In this document: piece after piece, positions 1 through 11,600 of the stretch
Position numbering within the stretch: position 1 is the stretch's first letter
Layout: each line of letters opens with the position of its first letter
Source: Apricaphanius iberus
Taxonomy: Eukaryota; Chordata; Actinopteri; Cyprinodontiformes; Aphaniidae
Assembly: GCA_028564705.1 (NCBI GenBank)
Contig: JAPXFQ010002676.1
Span: 1,426,001-1,490,000, forward strand
Length of the DNA: 64,000 nt
Direction of reading: 5' to 3'
The notes under the pieces: model-generated
The model's database searches: none
What the model was told of the DNA's origin: nothing
What the model saw: only the letters and a program-made list of their open reading frames with translations
Program-made: the position numbers and the translations under genes

Positions 1-1110
1 TCATAAATGTAATCAGTTTTCACCAGAATACCACAGAAACCTCAAAAGCCTCTGAATGCTCACAGTGTGATCATCCATCACGGAAGCCTACATGAAAACC
101 ACAGGCCGACACTTCAGGGTGCTGCTGAGGAGAAACACAATATGAACTATACCAGCTCCTGGCCCTGTTATGATGCTTCTGCCTCTGATTAACTGCTTTA
201 ATTAACTTTCCCTGCTGCATTGTGCAAACATTGGCTAATTATTTTCCTTGAGGTCTGTTTACTGCTAGCAGGAACACAAACACCCCTTCAGATTTTCAAC
301 TAAGAGTAACATATTTTTAAATTAACTCTGAAAAAATTACAATAGACACATACACTGCATCAAATATTAAAAATCAGCGGGGAGTCGTTTCTTTTGTAGG
401 GTTAACACCTGCTGTTTTTTGTTTACTCTGCCAGAAGTGCCCACAGGCATGAGCAGAGAGAAGAGGTTGTTTTCTTTTCCTCCTCATGCTGTGACCTCAT
501 ATCTGTGTTGGCCATTCAACACGAGGCCAGAGTACAATCAGTGAGGCCGGCACAAAAACATTGTTCAAAGGGCTACAGTGAGGCCGGCCTGAGTGATGAC
601 ACTTGCCGTTCAAAGAGCCGGCTGTCTGCTCAGGACAGAAAACAATAAACAGCCGGAGCGTTGAAACACTTAACATCCTCAATCCATACAGCCAGTTAAC
701 GATCACCATTGGGATGATGATGCAATGGCTCTCTGGAGACTTTTTCTCTGCTTTCTTGTGAATTGGATCATGGAGTGAAAGGTTTTCCTCTCTAATAAAC
801 ACGTCAGAACACTGGGGGCCCCCGCTGCACTCTGCTGTGACGATTTGTTAGTTCTCATGCAAATCCCCTCTCAGTTCTCTGTGACTCAGCTGTTTTTCTG
901 CTGTGTTTAAATACCTCACAGCTTATAATCGGCTGTGAGGGAAGAGAGGAAGAGAAACCAAAGTGAGCCTGAATACATCTTCAGAACTCTCATTCACAAC
1001 TCGCAGTATGCACTGACATAACTATCAAACAACCATGTAGCATCTATTTGCTACTTGTCCTCTCCATGAAGTCACAGGTCCACCCTAAAAGAAGAGGAGA
1101 ATCAACACGT
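1..1110. other. Intergenic sequence, no gene seen
   Basis: No exon with supportable splice sites or homology was seen on either strand. The longest open frame (497-802, minus) has no recognisable family and no coding-like composition. Confidence 0.5.
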
Positions 1111-1261
1111 AAAGGCTAGTTTATACTTGTCTATGTCAAAACGGATTGATGGGCGGAGTAGAGGCCAATTTTCTAACTATCCGTCTCCGTCAACAGAGAG
1201 CGTATGCCTGGGATTGGTCAGCTCAACAACAGGCAGAGATCGTTTCACCAGAACAACACTA

Positions 1262-2298
1262 TATTCGCCTGAAGGATTATTATGAACACTATACTAATAC
1301 AGTGTTTGACCCCATTTCACCTTCAGATCTGCCTTAATTCTACGTGCCATTGATTCATCAAGGTGCTGAAAGCATTCTTTAGAAATGTTGGCCCATATCG
1401 AGAGGATAGCATCTTGCAGTTGGACATTTGTGGGGTGCACATCCAGGGCCCGAAGCTCCCATTCCACCACATCCCAAAGATGCTCTATCGGGTTGAGATC
1501 TGTTGACTGTGGCGATGACGATGCCCAATTGGCACTAAGGGGCCTAAAGTGTGCCAAAATCCCCCACACCATTGCACCACCACAACCAGCCTGCACTGTG
1601 GTAACAAGGCATGATATATCCCTATTCTCATTCTGTTTACGCCAAATTCTGACTCTACCATTTGAATGTCTCAACAGCAATCCAGACTCATCAGACCAGG
1701 CAACATTTTTCCAGCCTTCAACTGTCCAATTTTGGTGAGCTCGTGCAAATTGTAGCCACTTTTTCCTATTTGTAGTGGAGATGAGTGGTACCCAGTGGGG
1801 TCTTCTGCTGTTGTAGCCCATCCGCCTCAAGGTTGTGCGTGTTGTGGCTTCAAAAAAGCTTTGCTCAGTTGTAACAAGTGGTTATTTCAGTCAAATTTGC
1901 TCTTCTATCAGCTTGAATCAGTCGGCCCATTCTCCTCTGACCTGTGGCATCAACAAGGCATTTTCGCCCACAGGGCTGCCGCATACTGGATGTTTTTCCC
2001 TTTTTATACCATTCTTTGTAAACCCCTAGAAATGATTGTGCGAGAAAATCCCAGTAACTGAGCAGATTGTGAAATTCTCAGACCGACCCGTCTAGCACCA
2101 ACAACCATGCCACGCTCAAAATTGCTTATATCACCTTTCTTTCCCATTCTGACATCCAGTTTGGAGTTCAGGAGATTGTCTTTCCTAGGACCACACCCCT
2201 AAATGCAATGAAGCAACTGCCATGGGATTGGTTGATTAGATAATTGTATTAAGGAGAAATTAAACAGGTGTTCCTACTAATTTCTCTTTAGGTGAGTG
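1262..2298 (-). mobile_element. Degenerate Tc1/mariner-like element
   Basis: The ends share imperfect inverted repeats (gcctgaaggattattatgaacac at the left; the reverse complement of gtgttcctactaatttctct at the right) and are flanked by TA. The minus strand encodes a broken Tc1-type transposase: an N-terminal helix-turn-helix start (MGKKGDISNFERGMVVGARR) near 2146, then WSDESG, GAMVWGI and DLNPIEHLWD blocks between 1830 and 1294. The stretch around the second catalytic Asp is missing between the last two blocks, and in-frame stops occur upstream. Inactive. Confidence 0.75.
1294..1830 (-). pseudogene. Tc1-like transposase, C-terminal part, internally deleted
   Basis: The open frame starts at the conserved RRMGYNSRRPHWVPLIST region. 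It carries the first catalytic Asp (WSDESG) and the terminal block with Glu (STDLNPIEHLWD), but jumps directly from the VWGILAHF region to SSPQSTDLNP, losing roughly 65-70 residues including the second Asp. It cannot be catalytic. N-terminal coding continues upstream in other frames with stops. Confidence 0.7.
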
Positions 2299-2742
2299 TA
2301 TAGTCACTTTAATTTGTAATCAATGTAGCTTTTGGGCACTACATGCGTAATAGTATAAGGATGGTTTATCTAATATGTTTTTTCGGAGATTTTGAGCATA
2401 AGGACGTGTAGAGAAACAAAACAGAATGCTGTCCTTTTGTTATTTAGAGTATACTTGAGAGCTGCATTTCTAGTAAAAAGCTTTACAGCTTAATCAAAAC
2501 GTACTTTCTGTCATCAATTGCTCCTTATAGGGGGGAATGTGTTCACAAGCTGAAGAAAATGTTAACCAGAAACGACACTGAAATGGTAGGGAGACCCGCC
2601 ATGAAAAGTTAGCACCCCCTGCTGTCCTGATGGGTAATCGCTTTGCAACACAGAAAAAAACAACGGAGAACCATAAACGAAAAACGTCTCCGTCAATACG
2701 TCTGGGTGCAAACTTGCTGTCACAGAGAGAAACTAGGCTTAA

Positions 2743-3940
2743 TAGTTGACTAAAGGTTAAAGACATAAGTGTTACATCCAGAACAAATCAAATCACTGTC
2801 TCTATAGAAGATACATATACCAGAGTATCATCGTCATAGCAGTGATACATATTTTCCAAAATGTGGTCAAAATGTGCTGTGCAGCAGAATTCAATATACC
2901 CACCCAGTATCAAAACCATAGTGGTCCAACGATGAAAGTAGACCGGAACATTCTTCTGCATCAATTCTCAAACGAACTGTATGTCAGCTGGAGGATAAAC
3001 CATGTATTTTTAGAAAGCATCACTTAAGCCTACTCTGGTGTCACAGTAGGTGGTCATGAGGCTGGTGCACTGTCGGGACAATCCTCTGGAGGTCAGTAGG
3101 ACACTTAAGAGGTAGGTTTCGGGTTTTCAAGGCACTTTCATATCGTCAACCTCAGCTAGATAGAAGAATAAAACATTTCATTGTTTTAAAAAAAAGTAAA
3201 AATACTACAATATAAAGTGCAGTGCTAAACAAAAAACGTCTTTTTTGCCAAAGCGACACATTTTTTTGTAAACCTTAATATGGACAGAGGCCACTTTAAG
3301 GGGTAATCTTGTTGTCTGGAAGCAGAACATGCATAAATCAGGCCTAAAATTAGTTACAATAAGTTTCTGTAGCAGAAAATCTTGGATGATAGTAAGCCAT
3401 CAGATAAAACACCTATACTGGCCATTTAAAGCAGCAGTATACAGTGTCTTGCAAAAGCATTAATAAACACTGAACTTTTTTCACAATTTTTATTTAAGTC
3501 CATAAATTTGTATTTTAGTGACAATGTTCTTCATTTCTCCCCATTTGTCCCCAAATCATCATGCTGCCACACCCATGTTTTATAGTGTGGATGGTGTACT
3601 AAACGGTGCTCTGTGAAACCCCTTTAAACTTCTCGGAATATACTTTGATTATACACCAAATACACAAGTGACTTTTTGAAGACAGTTATCTTCGCCAGAT
3701 TTCTTTTAAACATATCAGCCCAAAGGAGGTAGAATAAAAAAAGGCAGGCAGTGTTTTTTTAAACTGTGTTGGTCTGTCAAATAAAAACTCATTGGGATAC
3801 ACTGAAGCTTGTGTTGACATAATGTGAAAACATCCAAGAGGTTTGAATACTTAAAAAAAAAAGCATTCTCTATTGAGTCTCTGTAGATTCTCTTGCTGCT
3901 GCCAGGAGACCTGCTGAAAGGACGCCCCACTCTGGACTGC
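2743..3940. other. Intergenic sequence with a possible Tc1-like remnant
   Basis: Mostly unannotated AT-rich DNA. Around 3434-3690 the wording (tacagtgtcttgcaaaagca, and catgctgccacacccatgtt at 3560-3579) resembles the TIR and antisense transposase region of a common fish Tc1-like family, heavily decayed. Confidence 0.35.
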
Positions 3941-3946
3941 AGAGGC

Positions 3947-3954
3947 TATAAATA
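3947..3954 (+). promoter_or_regulatory. TATA box overlapping a MEF2-like site
   Basis: CTATAAATAG (3946-3955) matches both a TATA box and the MEF2 consensus YTAWWWWTAR, a combination used in some muscle promoters. About 30 bp downstream (near 3977) a short leader runs to a splice donor (GAG|GTAAAC at 4021/4022). The surrounding sequence 3890-4025 is richer in GC than its flanks. Confidence 0.45.
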
Positions 3955-3976
3955 GTTGAGCCTGCCTTCCTCTCAG

Positions 3977-4021
3977 GCAACACCCAGCACATAAAGCCTG
4001 CGACAGGACAGCAGCAGCGAG
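3977..4021 (+). other. Putative non-coding first exon of a small plus-strand gene
   Basis: The segment runs from the expected start site below the TATA box to a GTAAAC donor. It contains no ATG. It would be the 5' UTR exon of the small gene described at 4994-5770. Inferred from promoter and donor spacing only. Confidence 0.35.
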
Positions 4022-4993
4022 GTAAACATCACCACTCCACTCCACTCTCCCCACATTGATCTCAGGAACGAGAAATCCGTTTATTTTTTAAGAACAGATG
4101 GTGAGACAGTGAAGTTAAGAAACTATAACATTTTTATAACAGTCTCACTCATTCAAAGATTAACCTTATTTGCCTAGTTTTACCCATTCTCTCACACCTA
4201 GGCAAAACAACTCCTATCCTTGTGGTACTTCCTGCAAGCAGTGTCTGAAATATTCCACTGCCAAAAGAGTTGTTTCCATGTCCTTGAACAAAATAAACCA
4301 TGTAATGTCAGTATGCACAGTATATATATTTATATAAATATATTGCTTACTGTACAAGTATGCCAAGTTATCAGCAAATAGCTCCATGGGAATCTCATTG
4401 TTGGTAGTGATATGACATTTATTCTGTCTCACTTTCATATTTAAACATAAGGTCTGCATTATATTAAAAAATACATTTTCTGCTTATTGTGGTTTACAGA
4501 TTTCATTTATATTGACTCATTTTTACAAAATAAAATTTGTTCTGCAACAGTAAAAAACAATAAACCTTTCAGAACGATCAAATGACTTCAGATCATTTTA
4601 CATAGCAGATTTGAATATGTTTATGCATTGTTACGATCCCTACAGAACCTTTGTGGTTAGGTTGGGCACTAACTGATTTGGGACACCTGAGGACCAAGTA
4701 AAGCCTTCAGGTTTTTTTTTTTTTTGAAAACCATTATCTGCAAACTACCTTGTCTCACCTCACATGCCTTCTTCACGGGTTCGTTCCTGAAAGCAGCTTA
4801 TGTGACATAACTGGATAGGTTTAAAGTTTAGTTTGTGGATAACTTCAGCTTTCCGTTCCAAAAACGGAGGTATTTTTCAAGATATGTTAGTAACCATAGC
4901 AACTTAATCTCTGAACATAACCTGCTCCAGACCAGGTTAATATGTTCAAAAGGTTCTGGGCGTGGCATGCCCCTAAATAATGAACTTGTGGAC

Positions 4994-5770
4994 ATGGAGG
5001 CAGGTAGAAGGTAGTTCTATATTTTGTCAAAATCCCTTTAGTTAAAATGTTCACATTAAATAGTATATAATTTATTCATTTCCTGAGATAAAAAAATATT
5101 TTATAAATTATTGGTGTAGTTTTTAAGATGTAACAAATCCATATCTGACATGCATGGTTCTTTTGTGTATTATATAATATCTATTGGGTCCCCCACCATT
5201 GTCCAATTCGGTCACAGAAGAAATGGTCTCATCTTTATACCACAGTAGAAGTGTGCAAGTAATGATCCAACATACTGAAACATATTTCAAATTATGCATT
5301 ATATCCTCCAGCACCCATGACCCCAAGTGGGACATTTCCTAAAATAAAAATGTCAAGTCTTGAGTCATATTTATAAGGGTTTCATCCAGAGCAGGTTATG
5401 TTCAGATATTAAGCTGCTATAGTTACTGACATTGAAAGATACCTTTGTTTTTGGAACTGAAAGTTGAGGTCTTCTACAAATTTACCCTTAAATTTATCTG
5501 TTTATGTAAAATAATATGCTTTCAGGAACAGACCCCAGATTATATTTATCTTCTCTACAGCAGATCAGAAATTGATAAATAGCGATAAGGCAGCAATGAA
5601 GAATTTAAAGCTGAAATTTCAAATGCAGTATGAAATATACCTTGAAAATTGATTTTTTTTAATAGATTATAGATTTTTGTATATATTATGCATTTAGAAA
5701 ACTGAATAAACTGCGATTTGAAAAGTCGCAGAAAATGAAGGACATTGACAAGCTGGAGGAATTGATTTAA
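4994..5770 (+). CDS. Possible 49-residue basic coiled-coil microprotein (3 short exons)
   Basis: Three segments join in frame: 4994-5003 (ATG GAG GCA G, donor GTAGAA), 5561-5627 (after TTCTCTACAG, donor GTATGA) and 5698-5770 (after GCATTTAG, stop TAA at 5768-5770). The total is exactly 150 nt. The product would begin MEAADQKLINSDKAAMKNLK and end with a Lys-rich helix, QKMKDIDKLEELI. A plus-strand AATAAA follows at 5842-5847, 72 bases past the stop. The start has a good context (GACATGG). I do not recognise the family; function unknown. The splice junctions and start are inference, and the acceptor of the ATG exon is weak. It would be convergent with hip1. Confidence 0.33.
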
Positions 5771-5841
5771 CTGATGCTGGTAATGTATACTTTTAATTAT
5801 ATTTTCAACTACAAAAAATGAAAACAGTCATCAATTCCTTG

Positions 5842-5847
5842 AATAAA
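5842..5847 (+). terminator. poly(A) signal candidate for the small plus-strand gene
   Basis: AATAAA on the plus strand, 72 bases past the TAA of the possible microprotein gene. Consistent with a short 3' UTR; AATAAA is common by chance in AT-rich DNA. Confidence 0.35.
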
Positions 5848-6464
5848 ATTAAGATTAGAATATAAATTGCACAAAAACATTACTGGGAGCCTTTATATTT
5901 TCAGCTCTGCTTTAGCAATTTTTTTATCCACCTACTGCATGAATAGGGCAATTTTTTCCTTTAACTTTGACAAAACAACAGGGACTTAATTCTATAAAAT
6001 TTTCTCTACACAGCATACATAATCAAGGTTGAATCAGAAAGTCAAACTCATATCTTAAAGATTTGTTTCTGTGGAAACTTTCAACGGAACCTCAGGAAAC
6101 GTTGGACTTTGTCTCTCTTCGCTCTCCTCCGAGACTCTAGGAGCTCTGATTCTTAGGAACACACAATACTTTGTTTTTATGTAAAACCAGTACTTTGGAC
6201 CACAGAGCAATTGAGCAACAGTCTAGTCTGGAGCAATTCTGTGACTATTTTTGTCTTAAAAATCTCATTCCCTTCTTTTCAGAAAAACTGAATTTTGGGG
6301 CTTAATTGAATTTCAAATGGTGGCAGCTAAAAGGTTTAATGGTCACTGTTGGGAGGCACCGCGCTGATCCGCTGCAGAAAACAATCACCGGCTTACCTCA
6401 TATTTGATAAAAACACCTATTTGAGAAAAAATAAAAACACACACCACATTAACTCACAAGTCTG

Positions 6465-8482
6465 TATTAATGAATCAAAGTATTTATTTCAAAAACTGGA
6501 AAAATAAAAACACACCCACCAACATTGGTTTAGTATATCATACAAAGACATATTTCAATGTTGCTATGTGAGTATCTGTCTCTGACTACAGTATGAGGCA
6601 GTTTGAAAAGGCTGGCTGAGATGGTGGAACTACAGACACAAACCCGAAAGAGACCAAAGGAATCAAATAAAAAAGGTTAATAATAAGCATCTGAGCAAAG
6701 AAATAAAGGGTGAAAACCAAAACGTCACTCACGTTGTGTGCACTTTACCTTGCAAGACACTTGAGATACCACTGTAAGGAGATTTCTGCCCCTTTTACAG
6801 ACTACGTCTCCAGGTGAATCAGCTAAAGGTTGTGATTAAATACAACAATCTGGAAGTAACAGTACAGTAAATGATGCTTGCTTTAACCTGGTTGGAGCAG
6901 CAGACTGCAATAGCAATGTATCTATTTTATCTTCCAGCTACCTCGCTGTTTTCTCTTTATACGGAAGAAAAGTTAGCTAATTCTGACTGAGCAGCGTCTG
7001 TTAAAAAAAAGAGAAAAAAACAGCATCAACAGGTGAGGCTGAGTGTTAAGACACAGAATCGTCGTCGGCATTGAAACACAAGTAGAAGGTAAAAAGGTCT
7101 TGGCTAAAATGAAAACAAAAACCTGCTCAACTATGAGTCCACCAACAGCCAACATAAAGTCACTTCATTATTCTGAGAAAAAATAAAAAAAAAAGGCTTT
7201 GTAGGAGATGTGTCCGAATCTTTAAGATGCAACAAAAAGAAGACGGTTCTTTCAAACAACCAGATGGCTTCATCGTTAAAGCACACAGATACATGGTCTT
7301 GAGGAATCCATAAAAATCCACCCGAATCAAGTCCAAAAACCTCACGTAATGAACGTTTGTGCTGCGGACGTGACGGTATTTAAAATATTTAAAAACAGAT
7401 GCTTCTTGTGCGGATTCCTCTGAATGATCAAAAAGTTCCTGCAGACGGGATCCGGAATCTGAACCAATGCATTAAATGTTAATGAAATGTCAACCTTCTC
7501 ATCACTCTCTGCTTTATAAATAATTGGCAAAAAAATAAGAAAAAGAAAGGAACGTGTTGTTAGTGTTTTGTGCAGCAACCACTACCTCCAAGCTCTCACG
7601 TCGTACGTACGTACAGCTCAGGTAGACGATCCAAACCCTCAGAACGCAGATTATTTTCATCTGGTACAATAAAAGGACTTGGAAATAACAAAATATTATC
7701 GTGGATGGGTGACAGTCGTTCAGATTAACAGTCACGGTCGTTACAATGGTGAGGACGTGAAAGGCAGAAAGTCCGGAGAACCCCCACTCCGTGGGAGGCA
7801 TACGGACTTAAAAAGGTGATAACTCACAGTGAGAACAGAATAGGAAGAAACTGGAGAGGAGAGGAAGCGTGTGGAGGCGGCTCCCTCAGCTGATTCGGCT
7901 CAGGACAAATCAGACGTCGATGGACAGAAAAGCAAGCGTGGCAGCAGCAGAGTTACATGGAGACGCCGTGATCCTCTAGGGAAAGTTTCGGTCACCTAGT
8001 CCTCGTGTTGCACCCTCTGCGACTCCTCGTGTGCGCGGCGATCATAACACAACGGGGAGAACGTGCCGCTGCAGCCGTTTCTCTCTGAGGGAGGTCCAGG
8101 CGGTGGTTGGAGAAGGCGGAGATGTGAGGCGCTCGTCTTTCCTGACCCCCACTTTGTTGCGGCAGCACCTCTAGTGGAAATCTTGCGGGCGTGTACGGAG
8201 AAGCGAGTGGTGGCAGTGGGGATTGGAAAAATAGAAGCACCTTCTTTGTTTGGCTTGGATATAACAAGCAGATAAATGGGAGGAAAGGGAAGGGGGGAAA
8301 AAAGACATAAAAGTGTGTCTATAAATAAAAGGAGGTGGAGAAAAGGAGGTCTACGGGTGGAAGAGGAGAGGAGGATTGGGTTTCATCCTGTGCCTGCAGA
8401 GGAAGACAAGGAGAAATTCCAAACATTTGAGCCACGTTACTCCATTGAATCTTATCAGCGGAATACGGTTCGCTGTCCGTTC
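6465..8482 (-). other. hip1: hip1 3' untranslated region (putative)
   Basis: Downstream of the hip1 stop, no further coding signal is seen on the minus strand. The first good AATAAA on that strand that I noticed is at 6483-6488, which would give an mRNA end near 6465 and a 3' UTR of about 2.0 kb. The end point is inferred from the signal alone; an earlier or later site is possible. Confidence 0.4.
6483..6488 (-). terminator. poly(A) signal candidate for hip1
   Basis: AATAAA on the minus strand (tttatt on the plus strand), about 2 kb past the hip1 stop codon. It marks the putative 3' end of hip1, convergent with the possible small gene at 3977-5865. Confidence 0.4.
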
Positions 8483-8611
8483 TTAATCATCACCTTCCTC
8501 TTCCTCGCCCCAGCCCTCTGCTACACCGGCCAGCTCGTAATGCTTCTTCCTCAGCTCACCGAGACGCTCGCGTTCCTTCTGCAGACGGGTCTCCAGCTCC
8601 AGAACCATGAC
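8483..8611 (-). CDS. hip1: hip1 exon 30 (C-terminal helix, stop; residues 973-1014)
   Basis: The coding part of the last exon (129 nt) encodes [20 protein letters not shown] and [20 protein letters not shown], then DD and the stop TAA (8483-8485). The charged helix is the family's C-terminal latch/dimerisation segment. The tail ends in a run of acidic residues. Acceptor TTCTTTCAG. Confidence 0.95.
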   Translation of the reverse strand, partial: VMVLELETRLQKERERLGELRKKHYELAGVAEGWGEEEEGDD

Positions 8612-11600
8612 CTGAAAGAAAACGGGTGTTCTTCAGTAGTAATCCTTTCAGTTCTTAGCGGTTAGCACAAAGTATGAAAAAAAAAGTGAGTCAACCTCAG
8701 TAAATACATAAGATAGGGCTTTATAAAGGGGTGGGGGAAAAAAAAAACGCTATCCAAAGCAACATGAGCCTGTCTTAAAAAGTCGTCTTCCCCTAAACGT
8801 AGCAGCTGGAGTATTTGGACCCGTCTTATTGACACAGTTGATTTATTTCGGTCATAATGGAACATCTAGATCAGATTTAAAGGGCCTATATCATGCAAAA
8901 TGAAGTTTTTGGAGTTTTCAATCATCTGCTAATGGAATGTTCTCATAAACCCCCCCCCACCAAACTGGCTTAATTCAAGCATGTCTGAGTAAACCTCCTG
9001 AATCCTGCTCTCTGAGCAGCTGCACCGCCTTCTCCTGGAAAACCACTGAGTGGTAACATAGTGATGTATTTTACGTGACTATGTTACCACTAGGAAGTAC
9101 TAGCGGTGTCAGCACCACCCCTACAGATAGAGCAGCTTACCAGGTAGAGCTGCAAACACACCCACTACCTTCTATCTGTGAAAACGCCCCTTTGGCTGCA
9201 TGCATTACAGAACTTTATTCTACATTCCTAAAGAACAGCAGCTGGATCAAAGAACAAAGACGCCGGATGGACAGAGAAGTAAGTAGCTACAAGCTAATGC
9301 TAATGTGGGTTAGCCATTTATCAAGCTGTTTATGTGATTTTATAACAGCATTGTGTGGTTAATTAATTGATCAGTAGCATCTCGGAATGTTCAGTAAGCT
9401 GGTGTAAACAACACCCACGGGTTTTTTATATACTGGGCTGGAAAGATTTGCTTAGTGGACGCAGCTGTGTTGGTTTGGTGTCTGTTTAAAGTCTGGATGG
9501 GGTTCCATCTAAACCTGGTATAATTAGCAGCTGAAATAAGCTTTATTGACTCCAGTTTTTTCACACACACAAAAAAAAATTACACCAAATGTCTGAGCCC
9601 TCAAGTCTAGTTTACGCTACTCCGTTTTTAAAGGAGACTGATTGACGTAGCACCACTATCCGTCAACATAAGGGCCCTCTGTCACCTACACAAGGACGCA
9701 CGGAGTAGAGGCCCAGTTTTTAACTATCCTTCTCCGTAAACGAGAGTGTATGCATCTGATTGGTCAGTTTCAGCAACAGCCAGAGATAGATTCCCCAGAA
9801 CGGGGCTCTATAGTTGCTGTAATCAGTAGCTAATGCAGCGTTTGGCCACTACAGGCTTTATATCGAAAGGATAATTAATCAAATCTGTTCTTTTGCCGAT
9901 TTTGAACACAAGGAGGTGTAGGAGAACAACAAAAAAGGCTGCTGTGTTTGTTTCCATGTGTTTCTAGAGGATTTTATGAGCTACACTTCAAATAAAAGGC
10001 TTTACAGCTTAATCAAAACATACTTTCTGTCGTTCATTACTCCTTGAGGAAAAAATGCCTTCACAAGCCTAGAAAAAAACTGAAACTGCGCTGTGATAGT
10101 AGGCAGAAACGGCATGAAAAGTTAGCACCCCCTGCTGTCCTGGTCAAGCAACACTGAAAAAACAACGAAGAGCGGAGAGGAGAAAACTGACTACCATAAA
10201 CGAAAAACGTCTCCATCAATACCTCTGCGCTTGAGGGCAAATTCGAGGTCAGAAGCATAAACTATGCTTAAATATAACACAGTTTCATTGTGGTACTTGG
10301 TGCACTTCAAATTCACTATCGGAACCAGAGTTGACATAAGGCTCAGCCTGGTTTTCCCTAACAGTCAGAGTGGCGTAGTGCTCACGGTCAGGTCAAACAT
10401 TAACTCCAGGATACAACATACATTTCAGGACAAATAAATACTGTATAAGTAACATTTCATCACATATATGTCTATCCCGGAAGTTGAAAGCTGCAAAATA
10501 GCATGATATAGTCCTTTTATGTCCAGACTTTGATCGCATCACTTAAAAAAACAAAAAAAACTAAAACGCTCATTGTTTGAGCCATTCAGAGGTACATTTC
10601 CCCGATATGCTTTATCATTTTGGTACATAATCAAATTAGGTTTGCATAGATTTTCTCAATAAATTAAATCTATCTATTTAATATTTATGCTATTTATGCG
10701 AAACACCAATTAGTAAATGTTACATTATTCACCGCAATAATAAATGTAATTTTAGCAATAAGAGGAATATCTGTTTTTCTATCTAATAAAAGCAATCAGA
10801 TCATGTCGTACGTTTCAGCTTTAATAGTCTGAGTAAATTCTGTGACGCCTTAAAACCAATGTACTTTTACTCAATCTTGTTAAAAGCCTGTTTCTGACGT
10901 CTACCTGTGCATCCATCTCTTGTCGCTTGATCTGGGTCAGAGTCATGCTGGAGAAGTCCATCGTTTCTAGTAACACATAAACAAATTTCAAAGTTATGTA
11001 AACGAAATGAATCAACAAATAAAGCTTAAAAAAAAAAAAAGTTAAACACAGCAAGTCAGTAAACCACAGCCTGGTTAAGAGGCTGCTAGCCTTCTCACCT
11101 GTATCTTCAATCTGGGATTTCCCAGACTTGGTGGAGGCCACGACGGTGGCGGTTGCCTGTGTGACGCCGCGGGACGCCTGCTGCAGCCGATGCAGGTTAC
11201 CGCTGTCTTTATCCGCTTTTACCTAAAGGAGAAGAGCGTAAGCAGTGATAATAAACCCCAAGAATCTAAATATGGAAACATTAAACAACGCAAAGAAAGC
11301 TGTGGATGAAAGGAAGAGAAGAGTCTGGTCATGGTTTACCTTTGAAGCAGCCACTAGCTGTGCTGTGCTAGCTGCTATTTCATGGGAGCACACCATCAGC
11401 TCCTCAAACTTCCCTTTTCCCTGCACAACCATGTCGGCAGCGTCGCTGGGAACCAAACAGCATCGTGAACAAATAAACTCTAAATCAACTAGACGATGCT
11501 TCAAGACCACTTTGACACCAACGACTTTCTGTATATCTAAGAGCCGCCAAGCGAGCCCAGTGGCCTCAAACTTACACCATGACAGTGGCGCCCCATCCTA

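Larger units (their letters stand above)
1111..2742 (+). mobile_element. TIR element copy 1, interrupted by a Tc1-like insertion
   Basis: The left end (aaggctagtttatacttgtc) and the right end (gagaaactaggcttaa) form terminal inverted repeats. The body matches a second copy at 9606-10268 and a partial third copy at 61790-62157 (shared blocks include ggagtagaggcc, ctccgtcaa, agagcgtatgc and gttagcaccccctgctgtcc). Non-autonomous; no coding sequence of its own is seen. The Tc1-like element at 1262-2298 splits it. Confidence 0.6.

Noticed and set aside
1385..1738. 117-residue plus-strand open frame.
   Set aside because: Antisense shadow of the Tc1-like transposase at 1294-1830.
8276..8665. 129-residue plus-strand open frame overlapping hip1 exon 30.
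   Set aside because: Antisense to the hip1 last exon and 3' UTR; its composition follows the opposite strand and it has no family match.
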